From contig JAJYVN010000007.1 in NCBI GenBank assembly GCA_021791995.1, positions 576-27,068 of the forward strand: a stretch of 26,493 nt of DNA, read 5' to 3'. Within the stretch, counting starts at the first letter, position 1, and each line of letters opens with the position of its first letter. The DNA comes from Bacillota bacterium (GTDB lineage Bacteria; Bacillota; Sulfobacillia; RBS10-35; JAJYVN01). Position numbers and translations under genes: made by a program. The notes under the pieces are model-generated. The model saw only the letters and a list, made by a program, of their open reading frames with translations, made no database searches and was not told where the DNA came from. Of this stretch, positions 6,739 to 14,475 are shown piece by piece.

Positions 6739-8862
6739 ATGTGGATCCTCGAGTCCCAGCGGAGCGCCTATGTCTTGGGCGTTTTCCCGGAGGGAGGGTT
6801 GCAACACCTCTGGTGGGGGCCGCGCCTCACCGATCCCTCCGACTACCCAACCCCCGGGGCGCATCCCGAGCACCAGGCCGGCGGCATCAACGCCGGATTC
6901 GTTCCGGAAGAGTATCCGGCGTGGGGCGGCATGCGCTTTACCAACCCGTGCCTCAAGCTCACCTACGCCGACGGGGGACGCGACCTGCCGCTCGGCTATC
7001 GCGACCATCGGATCACGGGAGACGCGCTGGCCGTAGCACTGGCCGACCCATATGAACCATACGGACTCTCTGTTACGCTGCACTACCAAATCGTGTGGGC
7101 ACACGATTTGGTAGTGCGATGGGCGGAGATCACCAACGGCGGAACGGCTCCTCTGGATCTCGAAGTTGCGTTATCGGCGGCATGGAACCTGCCTCCGGAT
7201 CGTTATGCATTGTGGCACCTCCACGGTCAGTGGGGTGCGGAGACGCAGATCGAGCAGCAGGTGCTTGCTGTCAGCGCCACGGTGACACTGGAGAGTCGAC
7301 GCGGCCAGACCAGCCATGTGGCGAACCCGTTCTTCGCGCTCGGCGCAGCCGGGCGCGTCGAGGAGGAGCAGGGCAGGGTCTGGTTCGGTGCCCTGGCGTG
7401 GAGCGGCAACTGGCGGATTGCGGTCCAGAGCACCCCTGCCTGGACACAGATCACCGGCGGCATCTCCGACTTCGACTTCCGTTGGCGCCTGGCACCGGGA
7501 GAATCATTTCACACTCCACCGTTCGTCGGAGGATACGCAAACGATGGTTTGGGTGGCGCTTCCCGTCGCTTGCATCGCTATCAGCGGGAGGAGGTCCTGC
7601 CATCCTCAGGGCGGTGGCAACCGGTGCTCTACAACTCGTGGGAGGCGACGACCTTCCATGTCACGCCCGAGGAGCAGATGGTCCTGGCGAAGCGGGCCGC
7701 TGCCTTGGGAGTGGAGCTCTTCGTCGTGGACGACGGGTGGTTCGGGACCCGAGACAATAGCCATCGAGGTTTGGGGGATTGGTTCCCCAGCCCCACCAAG
7801 TTCCCACAAGGCCTTGGACCACTGATTGCCGGCGTACAAGACCTCGGCATGGACTTCGGACTCTGGGTGGAACCAGAGATGGTCAACCCAGACTCGGATC
7901 TGTATCGGGCCCATCCGGACTGGATCCTGCACTTCCCCCACCGAACCCCTTCCCAGCACCGGAACCAATGGGTGCTCAACTTTGCACGCGACGACGTCCG
8001 CGCGTACATTCTGGAAATTCTGGATGGCCTCCTCACCCAAAACCCGATTGCATTCATCAAGTGGGACCACAACCGGCCCTTCTCGGAACCAGGTTGGCCA
8101 GATGCGCCCGCGATCCACCAGCGGGAAGTCTGGGTGCGTCACGTTCTCGGCGTCTACGAAATCCTCGACCGTCTCCGCGCCCTGCACCCCGGTGTGATCT
8201 TCGAGACCTGCGCCGGCGGAGGCGGCCGCGTGGACCTGGGGATCCTGGCCCGCACCGACCAGGCATGGGCCTCCGACAACACCGACCCGTTCGACCGCCT
8301 GCGGATCCAGGAGGGATTCACGGCCGCCTATGCCCCACGCGCCATGGTGTCCTGGGTGACGCGCAGTCCCACCTGGGCCCACGGGCGGCATGTTTCCCTG
8401 GATTTTCGCTTCCACGTATCGATGGCGGGAACCCTCGGTATAGGCGACGACATTCGGAATTGGAGCCCCGAGGAGATGCGCCGAGCCGCCGAACTCGTCG
8501 CCCTCTACAAGGAGATCCGACCCCTGGTACAAGGCGGAGACCTTTACCGCATCCGCTCTCCCCGCGAAGGGAGCGAGACGGCGCTATGCTATGTGGCCGA
8601 GGATCGCTCCGCGGCCGTTGTCTTCGTCTACCAACACCACACGGGCCCATTGCACCCGGCACGTTCGATCGTCTCTGTGCGGATCCCGGGTCTCGATCCC
8701 TCCGCTCACTACCGCGTTTCCGCAGAACGGGTGCGTCTCTTCGGCGGTGCGTCACTCCACGACCGACCCGTCTCTGGGTCGGCGCTGGCAGAGGTCGGAC
8801 TCTGCGTAGAAGGACTCGATGCGGATTACGCCAGCGCCATCGTACAGCTGCACCGCATCTGA
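6739..8862 (+). CDS. Alpha-galactosidase, glycoside hydrolase family 36
   Basis: 707 residues, typical of the GH36 subgroup of tetrameric bacterial alpha-galactosidases, which remove terminal alpha-1,6-galactose from raffinose-type sugars and galactomannan pieces. It has an N-terminal beta-supersandwich (about 1-310), the TIM barrel with NSWEATTFHV and FVVDDGWFG, and a C-terminal beta-domain. The nucleophile is Asp443 in KWDHNR and the acid/base Asp513 in ASDNTDPFDR; the 70-residue spacing equals that of characterised enzymes. No signal peptide, so cytoplasmic. The start is the ATG at 6739 after a weak GGAAC. The in-frame residues before it (AILWQPERK) also resemble the usual family N-terminus, so a rare upstream start cannot be excluded. 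It is divergent from uvrC and has no sugar transporter or LacI regulator beside it. Its frame contains the long inverted repeat at 7080-7117. Confidence 0.95.
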   Translation: MWILESQRSAYVLGVFPEGGLQHLWWGPRLTDPSDYPTPGAHPEHQAGGINAGFVPEEYPAWGGMRFTNPCLKLTYADGGRDLPLGYRDHRITGDALAVALADPYEPYGLSVTLHYQIVWAHDLVVRWAEITNGGTAPLDLEVALSAAWNLPPDRYALWHLHGQWGAETQIEQQVLAVSATVTLESRRGQTSHVANPFFALGAAGRVEEEQGRVWFGALAWSGNWRIAVQSTPAWTQITGGISDFDFRWRLAPGESFHTPPFVGGYANDGLGGASRRLHRYQREEVLPSSGRWQPVLYNSWEATTFHVTPEEQMVLAKRAAALGVELFVVDDGWFGTRDNSHRGLGDWFPSPTKFPQGLGPLIAGVQDLGMDFGLWVEPEMVNPDSDLYRAHPDWILHFPHRTPSQHRNQWVLNFARDDVRAYILEILDGLLTQNPIAFIKWDHNRPFSEPGWPDAPAIHQREVWVRHVLGVYEILDRLRALHPGVIFETCAGGGGRVDLGILARTDQAWASDNTDPFDRLRIQEGFTAAYAPRAMVSWVTRSPTWAHGRHVSLDFRFHVSMAGTLGIGDDIRNWSPEEMRRAAELVALYKEIRPLVQGGDLYRIRSPREGSETALCYVAEDRSAAVVFVYQHHTGPLHPARSIVSVRIPGLDPSAHYRVSAERVRLFGGASLHDRPVSGSALAEVGLCVEGLDADYASAIVQLHRI
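7080..7117. repeat. Perfect 18-bp-arm inverted repeat inside the GH36 gene
   Basis: GCACTACCAAATCGTGTG (7080-7097) is followed by two bases (GG) and then its exact reverse complement (7100-7117). It encodes about residues 114-127, in the supersandwich domain, and the translation still fits the family, so the frame is not disrupted. In mRNA it would form a very stable hairpin with a minimal loop. Confidence 0.95.
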
Positions 8863-8973
8863 ACACCTGTGCAGGTTTCCGCCAGAGGGCAGCCTCGGAG
8901 TGCTCCTCGCCCCCGGGCGGAACCCTGCACCCCAACCGGAAGGCCCACACCAATCTATCGCATTCCGATCCAT

Positions 8974-8995
8974 TTATATCGTCACACGATATAAT
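8974..8995 (+). promoter_or_regulatory. Palindromic operator candidate overlapping the -10 box of the CLC-MarR operon
   Basis: TTATATCGT (8974-8982) and ACGATATAA (8986-8994) are perfect 9-bp arms around CAC. The right arm contains a consensus TATAAT (8990-8995), placed about 20 bases before the TTG start of the CLC gene; no good -35 hexamer is visible at 16-18 bp. Size, AT-richness and position suit a MarR-type dimer site, and a MarR gene is second in this operon, so autorepression is a reasonable inference. Confidence 0.6.
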
Positions 8996-9015
8996 AGGGC
9001 CGGGAGGCGGTACGG

Positions 9016-10431
9016 TTGCCTGCGTCCACGGGGTCCAAGTCCCCTTCGGCCCGTCCAGTCCGATTCGTCGTTCTGATGCCGCTCGCGGTGCTAATGGGAG
9101 GCATCGGAACCGTCAGCGCTTGGATTCTGCTCCACCTGATCTGGCTCTGCACGAACGTCCTCTTTTGGCATCGCTGGAGTTTTGCCTACGCCGAAGCCCA
9201 TGCCGCGCCGGATGCCTCCTCGGCCCTCACGGTGTTGATTCTCCTGGCAAGCGGCGCGCTGGCGGGACTCGCCGTGCGTTACGGCCACCCAAGCCTCAGC
9301 GGCCACGGCATCCCCGAGGTGATGGAGGCCGTCGTGCTGCGCCAAGGTCGGATCCCCCCCAAGGTCGCCGTGCTCAAACCGCTGATCTCAGCGCTTGTGA
9401 TCGGATCCGGCGGTCCCTTCGGTGCAGAGGGTCCGATCATCCAGACCGGCGGTGCGCTCGGCTCGGTCCTGGGCCAGTGGCTACCAGTGAACAATGCCGA
9501 ACGCATTGCACTCATCGCCTGCGGTGCGGCAGCTGGAATGACCGGCATCTTTGGCACGCCGCTTGCAGCGGTGCTGTTGCCCGTCGAGTTGATCACGTTC
9601 GAGTTCTCCCTCTCGATCATCGCCCCCACCGCCCTCGCCGCGGCGGCGGCAGCCGTTGTGCGTGTACCACTGCTCGGCGCCCAGCCGTTGTTTCTCGTCC
9701 GATCCCCCAGCGTAATCGGCCCCACCGGAGTGCTCTGGTGTCTGGGATTCGGCGTCGTGGCAGGTCTCGTCGCAGTCCTCATCACCCGCCTTCTCTACCG
9801 ACTCGAAGACCTCTACGCACAGATCCCATGGACCGGCCCTGTCACGCGGCCCATTATCGGGGGGGCGTGTGTCGGCCTGATCGCGCTCGTCGGGCCAGAG
9901 GTTCTGGGCGTTGGGTATGATCTGATTCGGGCGGTCCTCAACGGGCAGCTCGTTGTCGCCGCGTTGTGGCAGATTTTTATCTTCAAGGGGAGTGGTTGGC
10001 TTTTGGCACTCTCCTCTGGAACCGTAGGGGGCGTTCTGGCACCCCTCTTTATGGTCTCGGGAGCATTGGGGGCCCTCATCGGCCATGCGCTGCAGCAATG
10101 GACGGGCCTTGCGCCAGGACTCGTTGCACTCGTGTTCATGGCCTCCGTGTTCGGCGCCGCAGGGAGGGCAGTTCTCACCGCCGTCATCTTCGTGGTGGAA
10201 GTCACGGGCGACTATGGGGCCTTGGTGGGCGTACTTGCCGCAACAGCCATCGCCACCACCGTTGCCGATCAGCTGCTTCCGTATAACATCATGACTGGTA
10301 AACTCGTTCGCCGAGGTCTGCACCTCAGCCAGGACTCCCGCGCACCGGGATTCGAGCTCCGGAGCCAAACCCCGGAGGGAAACACCGCTTCCGATGCCGA
10401 AGAACGAGACAAAGGAGCGTCCACACCGTGA
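9016..10431 (+). CDS. CLC-family anion transporter or channel
   Basis: 471 residues with ten or more hydrophobic segments and the CLC signature regions in order: GHGIPEVMEA (helix D region), GAEGPIIQTGG (the gating glutamate, Glu148 in E. coli ClcA), a Pro/Gly/Ala-rich helix region ending in LPVELITFEF, and GGVLAPLF (helix N). A Tyr in LLPYN may match the anion-coordinating Tyr445. Against ClcA by eye, Ser107 is His, Glu203 is Leu and Phe357 is Leu, so selectivity and H+ coupling may differ from a standard Cl-/H+ antiporter. No CBS domains follow; the C-terminus is a short hydrophilic tail. The start is TTG, eight bases after GGGAGG; an ATG at 9076 would lose the N-terminal basic segment. The stop overlaps the MarR start as GTGA, showing translational coupling. 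Confidence 0.93.
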   Translation: MPASTGSKSPSARPVRFVVLMPLAVLMGGIGTVSAWILLHLIWLCTNVLFWHRWSFAYAEAHAAPDASSALTVLILLASGALAGLAVRYGHPSLSGHGIPEVMEAVVLRQGRIPPKVAVLKPLISALVIGSGGPFGAEGPIIQTGGALGSVLGQWLPVNNAERIALIACGAAAGMTGIFGTPLAAVLLPVELITFEFSLSIIAPTALAAAAAAVVRVPLLGAQPLFLVRSPSVIGPTGVLWCLGFGVVAGLVAVLITRLLYRLEDLYAQIPWTGPVTRPIIGGACVGLIALVGPEVLGVGYDLIRAVLNGQLVVAALWQIFIFKGSGWLLALSSGTVGGVLAPLFMVSGALGALIGHALQQWTGLAPGLVALVFMASVFGAAGRAVLTAVIFVVEVTGDYGALVGVLAATAIATTVADQLLPYNIMTGKLVRRGLHLSQDSRAPGFELRSQTPEGNTASDAEERDKGASTP

Positions 10432-10898
10432 TCCGGCATCGAACGGTCCCAAAGCCGTCCCGACGGGGTCTTGCGACTTCCTCGCGTATCCGGTGGAGCA
10501 CGGGAAACCCATCTGTGGTCGACACCGCTACCTTCGCGCTGCATGCCAATTTCCGCAAAGCCCTGCGAGAATTCCTGCGCTTCAGCGAGCGAGCAGCCCG
10601 CGAGGCTGGGTTGACACCGATGCAGCACCAACTACTGCTTGCCATCGCCGGTTCACGGGAGGGTTGGTTGTCGGTCGGAGACATCGCGCGCGAACTGATG
10701 ATCCAACCGCACAGTGCCGTAGGCCTAGTGGAACGAGCGGCAACACGTGGGCTCGTGCAGAAGGAAGCGGATCCGGCCGATCATCGCCGCGTACGCGTCC
10801 GGCTGCAGCCCCGTGGCAAGGCGTTGATCGAGCGTCTCACCAGAGCCCACCGGCGGGAATTGCGACGGCTCTGGGACCGGATCCCGGGTCCCCGTTAA
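10428..10898 (+). CDS. MarR-family transcriptional regulator
   Basis: 156 residues, the usual size. The MarR fold is clear: an N-terminal helix (about 35-60, FALHANFRKALREFLRFSERAAREAGL), the winged helix-turn-helix (LTPMQHQLLLAI, LSVGDIARELMIQPHSAVGLVERAATRGLVQKE), the wing with the family DPADHRRVRVRLQPRGKAL signature, and a C-terminal dimerisation helix. The GTG start overlaps the CLC stop as GTGA and has AAAGGAG ten bases upstream inside the CLC gene. The first 30 residues are basic and unusual for the family, so a later GTG start is conceivable. No Cys lies in the N-terminal helix, so it is not an OhrR-type peroxide sensor. The likely target is the palindrome at 8974-8994 in front of its own operon; the ligand is unknown, perhaps an anion or other stress that the CLC protein relieves. 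Confidence 0.92.
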   Translation: MIRHRTVPKPSRRGLATSSRIRWSTGNPSVVDTATFALHANFRKALREFLRFSERAAREAGLTPMQHQLLLAIAGSREGWLSVGDIARELMIQPHSAVGLVERAATRGLVQKEADPADHRRVRVRLQPRGKALIERLTRAHRRELRRLWDRIPGPR

Positions 10899-10960
10899 GA
10901 GCTGCGGAGAACCACCGAGCCAGCACGTTGGACCTCCCGTCGGTCGGCTCCGTGGACCGC

Positions 10961-11002
10961 AGGTGTGTCGTGCCGATCCGGAACTCGAACAACGACACAC
11001 CT
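10961..11002. terminator. Hairpin between convergent MarR and GH38 genes
   Basis: AGGTGTGTCGT (10961-10971) and ACGACACACCT (10992-11002) form a perfect 11-bp stem with a 20-base loop. It lies in the 118-base gap between the MarR stop (10898) and the GH38 stop (11017). No T-run is present, so intrinsic termination is uncertain. Confidence 0.5.
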
Positions 11003-11016
11003 ACACTGTCCCGTCC

Positions 11017-13650
11017 CTACACCACCGTGACACGACGGGCGGTCAGCCACAGGCGAAGTGCCACCATGCGCCGAGCCGGCACGTGGAGGGACACGCCACC
11101 ATCGGCGTCCAAGGGAAGGACCGTGGGAAGCCCCCCCAGAATGTTGGTCACCGTGGCACGGGCAATCCCGATCAGCCCAGGGGCGATCCTGGCCAACTGA
11201 TCCGATGTCCCTTGGTTGTACAGCCGCACCCGCACCGATCCATCCGCATCGGCGCGGCAGCTCAGAAGGAGCACGGGCGGTTCAGGAAAGTAGAGCAGGG
11301 ATCCTTCGGACGGCAAGAGATCACCCGTTGGGGGCTCACCCATATGCTGCAAGACAGCCGGCATGGCGGCTTCGTCGCCAAGGCGGTGGGCCCGTGCAGC
11401 AAGGAAGGCTCCCACATACGGTCGGAGGACGAACCGCGCCCGGACAGGGCCGGGTTGGCTCGCGCGGAAGTTGGTCTGCCAGTAGTTGTTGGTCAACCAG
11501 GCCAAAAGCCACGGCCGCTCCAGCGTGAAGTGCGCAGCGTTTTGCGCAAACGAGAACCCGCCCAACTGCCAGAGGGGGGTATCTGGACAGGCCAGCGTTA
11601 CGCCGCCCTCCGAACCGGCGATGTCCACCCAACCCTGCGTGGTGAAGTAGTCGCGGCACGCCCCGGGGATCTGATCGACCTCCGGCTGCATCGCCTGGTG
11701 CCCAAGGTCAAGGTGAACCACGGGATCCGTCGCAGCGAAGGGGAACACCAGATACGTCGCCTCGGGTGTCGTCACATCCAGAGTCCGAAAGTGGGACTCG
11801 AAGGCGATATCCTCCAGTCCCTCTACCAATGTGACGGACTGCACAAGATCGGTCACCCCCGGTGCCTCGAGCCGTTGGATAACGCGCAATCCGATGGGTG
11901 TGTGCTCGACCCGGTGCTCCAGGACCCGGTCTGGGCTCCGGCGTTCGGCTTGCCACTCCGGGTGCCATCCGCGCTTGCCCGTCATCGCATCCGCATCCGA
12001 CCAGAGCGCCGAACGTCCACCGGTGACGCCAGCTTGCAGTCGTTCGTGGACAAACCCGTGTAGGGGATGGGGTGCCCTTTGGTCCACCAGTTCCCGCTTT
12101 TGTTGCGTGTCGTAGAGTGAACGAATACCGCCCCGCTGCCGATCGAACACGAGCCGGTACCGTCCGCACTCGACTTCCGCTTCCTCCGTGACCGGAAACG
12201 CGGAGGGTCGAGGACGAATCGCCGACTGCGGAACCACCGTATAGCCAAACGCCGGAACGCGGGTGGGCGGGAGGTAGCCCCAAGGGGCGACCTCGGCAGA
12301 GCGTGTGACGCGATCCAGGAAGTGGCGAGCAGCGGTAGGCTCGTCCCCTCCACCACGCTGGGCGCCGGGACGCGGGTCTGGGACCGGGCCGGCGACCGTC
12401 CGCTCTTCAGCCGACGGATTCCAGACCAAAAACGCCGCATCGGGTCCCCGCTGCACCCGCCGCGCGAGTTCCGCGACGGCATCACGTTGGAGCATCAAAC
12501 TGAGACTACGGGCATCGTAGGCGTAATGCGCCTTGTGATGCCACTGGGCCAAGGTATCCTCGTCATCGGGCCGGCTGCAACTGCAGTCAGCCCCCCAGGT
12601 GTGCTCATCCCAGAGTTGCATCGCGAAGACACAGCGTTCGCGGACGTGCACCGGGGCGCTGCGATCCAACTCCTTCGGTGCCCCAAACCCAGAGAGCGCG
12701 GCCCGGGCCCGGTCTGCCGACTGGAGCCGCCCTCGGCTGGCCCGATTGATCGCCGTCTCGATGGCACTGGAACCCGCACCAAAATTCCAGAAGTCCGTCC
12801 AATCCCCGCGCCACACGGGTAGGTCTAGGTTGCATCCCGCCACGTACGCCCACCACTGACTCGGGGTCGCAACGATCAAGTGCGGACTCCGTCCTGATGC
12901 GTTCCAGGCACGCACAAATCGGGACAGCCCCGGAATCGTTGGTCCATTGTCCCCGAAGCCGTTATAGAGTTGCATCATCACCGCGGCGAGCGGGTAGTGC
13001 ACCTCCTCGAGGTGCGCTGCGAGCGCGGGCCAGCGTTTCACGATCGCATCCGCGTTGTGCCCCATGCCGATGCCCCACGCTAGGCCGTAACTCCAACCCG
13101 AGAAGGCAGGTAGGCGACGGCCGCTCGGCCCCTCCCAGAGAAACGGACGCGGGTGGCCAGGCACCGCTCCCCCGTGGTCCAGGTTGATCGACATCGAGAA
13201 GCCCTTGATCCCGGCGTCGAGCAGAAGGTCCACGAGCGGCCAGTTCTCGCCGTTCACATCACTGTTCATGGCATATTGGATGGGAATTCCCTGGCTGCGC
13301 AGGTGTTCCACCGGCTCGAGTGCCTCTGCCAACTCCGCTGTGTCATACAGTGGGGTGATGTTGACCGGCATGGCCGTAACCTCGATCCGGCCCAACCGAC
13401 AAAGATCAACGAAGAGACGCCGGCGCGCAGGGCTCGATGCCGCAAGCCACTGCACAAGCGGTGCCGTTGTCTCGACGGTCCAGCGAAAGGCGTCGTCCCC
13501 CTCGTGGTCGGCATCCGCCGCCGCGTGGTCGACCGCCTGATCGAGGAATCGCCGATACAGGTCCCACACCACCGGCTGGTCGTGGGTATACCCCACATCC
13601 GTGTGGCTGTGATGGATCAGATACACGGTATCGACGCCAGACACACCCAT
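11017..13650 (-). CDS. Glycoside hydrolase family 38 (alpha-mannosidase-like)
   Basis: 877 residues from the ATG chosen. GH38 enzymes are Zn2+-dependent retaining alpha-mannosidases. The N-terminal catalytic domain shows HSHTD (His14, His16, Asp18), the presumed nucleophile Asp131 in NSDVNGENW, and the fourth metal ligand His350 in DEHTWG. A three-helix region and a long beta-rich C-terminal part (about 410-877) follow, as in the family. HHSHTDVGYTHDQ and the SDVN form mark it as a divergent bacterial subgroup, so mannose specificity is not certain. There is no signal peptide. The start is unclear: an ATG at 13659, a GTG at 13644 with a G-run at good spacing, and a TTG at 13737 after AGGGG are alternatives, but the family domain begins near 13632. 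It follows the VOC gene on the same strand with a 139-base gap and converges on the MarR gene. Confidence 0.88.
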   Translation of the reverse strand: MGVSGVDTVYLIHHSHTDVGYTHDQPVVWDLYRRFLDQAVDHAAADADHEGDDAFRWTVETTAPLVQWLAASSPARRRLFVDLCRLGRIEVTAMPVNITPLYDTAELAEALEPVEHLRSQGIPIQYAMNSDVNGENWPLVDLLLDAGIKGFSMSINLDHGGAVPGHPRPFLWEGPSGRRLPAFSGWSYGLAWGIGMGHNADAIVKRWPALAAHLEEVHYPLAAVMMQLYNGFGDNGPTIPGLSRFVRAWNASGRSPHLIVATPSQWWAYVAGCNLDLPVWRGDWTDFWNFGAGSSAIETAINRASRGRLQSADRARAALSGFGAPKELDRSAPVHVRERCVFAMQLWDEHTWGADCSCSRPDDEDTLAQWHHKAHYAYDARSLSLMLQRDAVAELARRVQRGPDAAFLVWNPSAEERTVAGPVPDPRPGAQRGGGDEPTAARHFLDRVTRSAEVAPWGYLPPTRVPAFGYTVVPQSAIRPRPSAFPVTEEAEVECGRYRLVFDRQRGGIRSLYDTQQKRELVDQRAPHPLHGFVHERLQAGVTGGRSALWSDADAMTGKRGWHPEWQAERRSPDRVLEHRVEHTPIGLRVIQRLEAPGVTDLVQSVTLVEGLEDIAFESHFRTLDVTTPEATYLVFPFAATDPVVHLDLGHQAMQPEVDQIPGACRDYFTTQGWVDIAGSEGGVTLACPDTPLWQLGGFSFAQNAAHFTLERPWLLAWLTNNYWQTNFRASQPGPVRARFVLRPYVGAFLAARAHRLGDEAAMPAVLQHMGEPPTGDLLPSEGSLLYFPEPPVLLLSCRADADGSVRVRLYNQGTSDQLARIAPGLIGIARATVTNILGGLPTVLPLDADGGVSLHVPARRMVALRLWLTARRVTVV

Positions 13651-13789
13651 CCCCCCCATGCAAACACAGAGGGCATTCCCCGGTGCCAGGAACACTCCTG
13701 CCAGAGCGTGTGCCGGAATCACGGTCGAGCGAAACAACTTTTACCCCTAGGAATGCCCGACGCATCAAGGGCATACCGTCTTGGGCCGA

Positions 13790-14275
13790 TCAGCCGAGCT
13801 CACGCAACAGCGCGCGGAGATCGAGAGCCCCCGTTCCCATCACCGGCGCCCCGCTCGCATCCCGTGGCCATTCCGAACGTTCCCGATCGCGGTAGAGTTC
13901 GATGCCGTTGCCATCCGGATCATGGAGGTAGATGGCCTCGCTCACGCCGTGATCTGCCGCCCCATCGAGGCGCACGCCGTGTTCCAGCACGCGACGCAGG
14001 GCCTTGGCTAGGGCAACGCGACTCGGGTAGAGGATAGCAAAGTGATACAATCCCGTGCTGTGTCGGGGGGGTGGGCCAGCCCCCTCCGATTCCCAGGTGT
14101 TGAGGCCGATGTGGTGATGATACCCGCCCGCCGAGAGAAACGCCGCGCGATCCAACCGCTCCATAAGATCAAATCCGAGAACGTCTTGGTAGAAACTGAC
14201 CGCCCGCTCAAGATCAGCTACCTTGAGGTGCACGTGTCCAATGACCGCCTGCGGGGCAATTCCTTCCGTCTCCAT
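13790..14275 (-). CDS. VOC (glyoxalase/bleomycin resistance/dioxygenase) family protein, CatE-like
   Basis: About 161 residues from the ATG at 14275, which follows AGGAG by five bases. The upstream open frame to 14398 has no ribosome site and no family similarity. The paired beta-alpha-beta-beta-beta units of the vicinal oxygen chelate fold are visible: IGHVHLKVADLERAVSFYQDVLGFDL, then GGYHHHIGLNTW, then GLYHFAILYPSRVALAKAL and IYLHDPDGNGIELYRDR. Metal ligands of an Fe(II)-type member are present (His in GHVHL, His in GLYHFAI, Glu in GIELY). The order and the GGYHHHIGLN motif resemble Bacillus CatE-like extradiol dioxygenases, which cleave catechols. Substrate is not established; glyoxalase or thiol-transfer roles remain possible. 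It is eight bases downstream of the small membrane-protein gene, so part of the uvrA transcript. Confidence 0.87.
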   Translation of the reverse strand: METEGIAPQAVIGHVHLKVADLERAVSFYQDVLGFDLMERLDRAAFLSAGGYHHHIGLNTWESEGAGPPPRHSTGLYHFAILYPSRVALAKALRRVLEHGVRLDGAADHGVSEAIYLHDPDGNGIELYRDRERSEWPRDASGAPVMGTGALDLRALLRELG

Positions 14276-14283
14276 CGCTACTC

Positions 14284-14475
14284 CTACCTTCTTCCGGCAA
14301 GCCGGGCACCGATGACCATCAGCACCACGCAAAGAATCAGAGCCGCGTTCAGTAAAAGCAGGTTCCGGAGGCGTGTGACCGGGCCGAGCATGATCCACAC
14401 GGTGAGAACAATCGCGGCCAATAAGCCAAACACGGTGAGGGGATGCAAGGGTTTCCCTTGCCGACGCTTGTTCAT
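14284..14475 (-). CDS. Small two-helix membrane protein (hypothetical), coupled to uvrA
   Basis: 63 residues with a basic N-terminus (MNKRRQGK), two hydrophobic helices (about 14-32 and 38-57) linked by a short basic loop (TRLRN), and a basic end (RLAGRR). I recognise no family. The ATG at 14475 overlaps the uvrA stop as ATGA and has GAGGA six bases upstream, inside the last uvrA codons, so it is translationally coupled to uvrA. An ATG two codons earlier is less well placed. It lies between uvrA and the VOC gene on one probable transcript. Size and topology (both ends probably cytoplasmic) are all that can be said about its role. Confidence 0.75.
   Translation of the reverse strand: MNKRRQGKPLHPLTVFGLLAAIVLTVWIMLGPVTRLRNLLLLNAALILCVVLMVIGARLAGRR

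Noticed and set aside
6589..7104. Upstream extension of uvrC by about 170 codons
   Set aside because: It would overlap the GH36 gene, and the extra residues have no UvrC similarity; the GTG at 6588 has a ribosome site and the right N-terminus.
7779..9920. 713-codon open frame on the plus strand
   Set aside because: It runs out of frame through both the GH36 and CLC genes and has a Pro/Arg-rich low-complexity translation.
13738..13789. Terminator between the VOC and GH38 genes
   Set aside because: Only a 6-bp stem (ATGCCC/GGGCAT) with a 10-base loop and no T-run, too weak to call.
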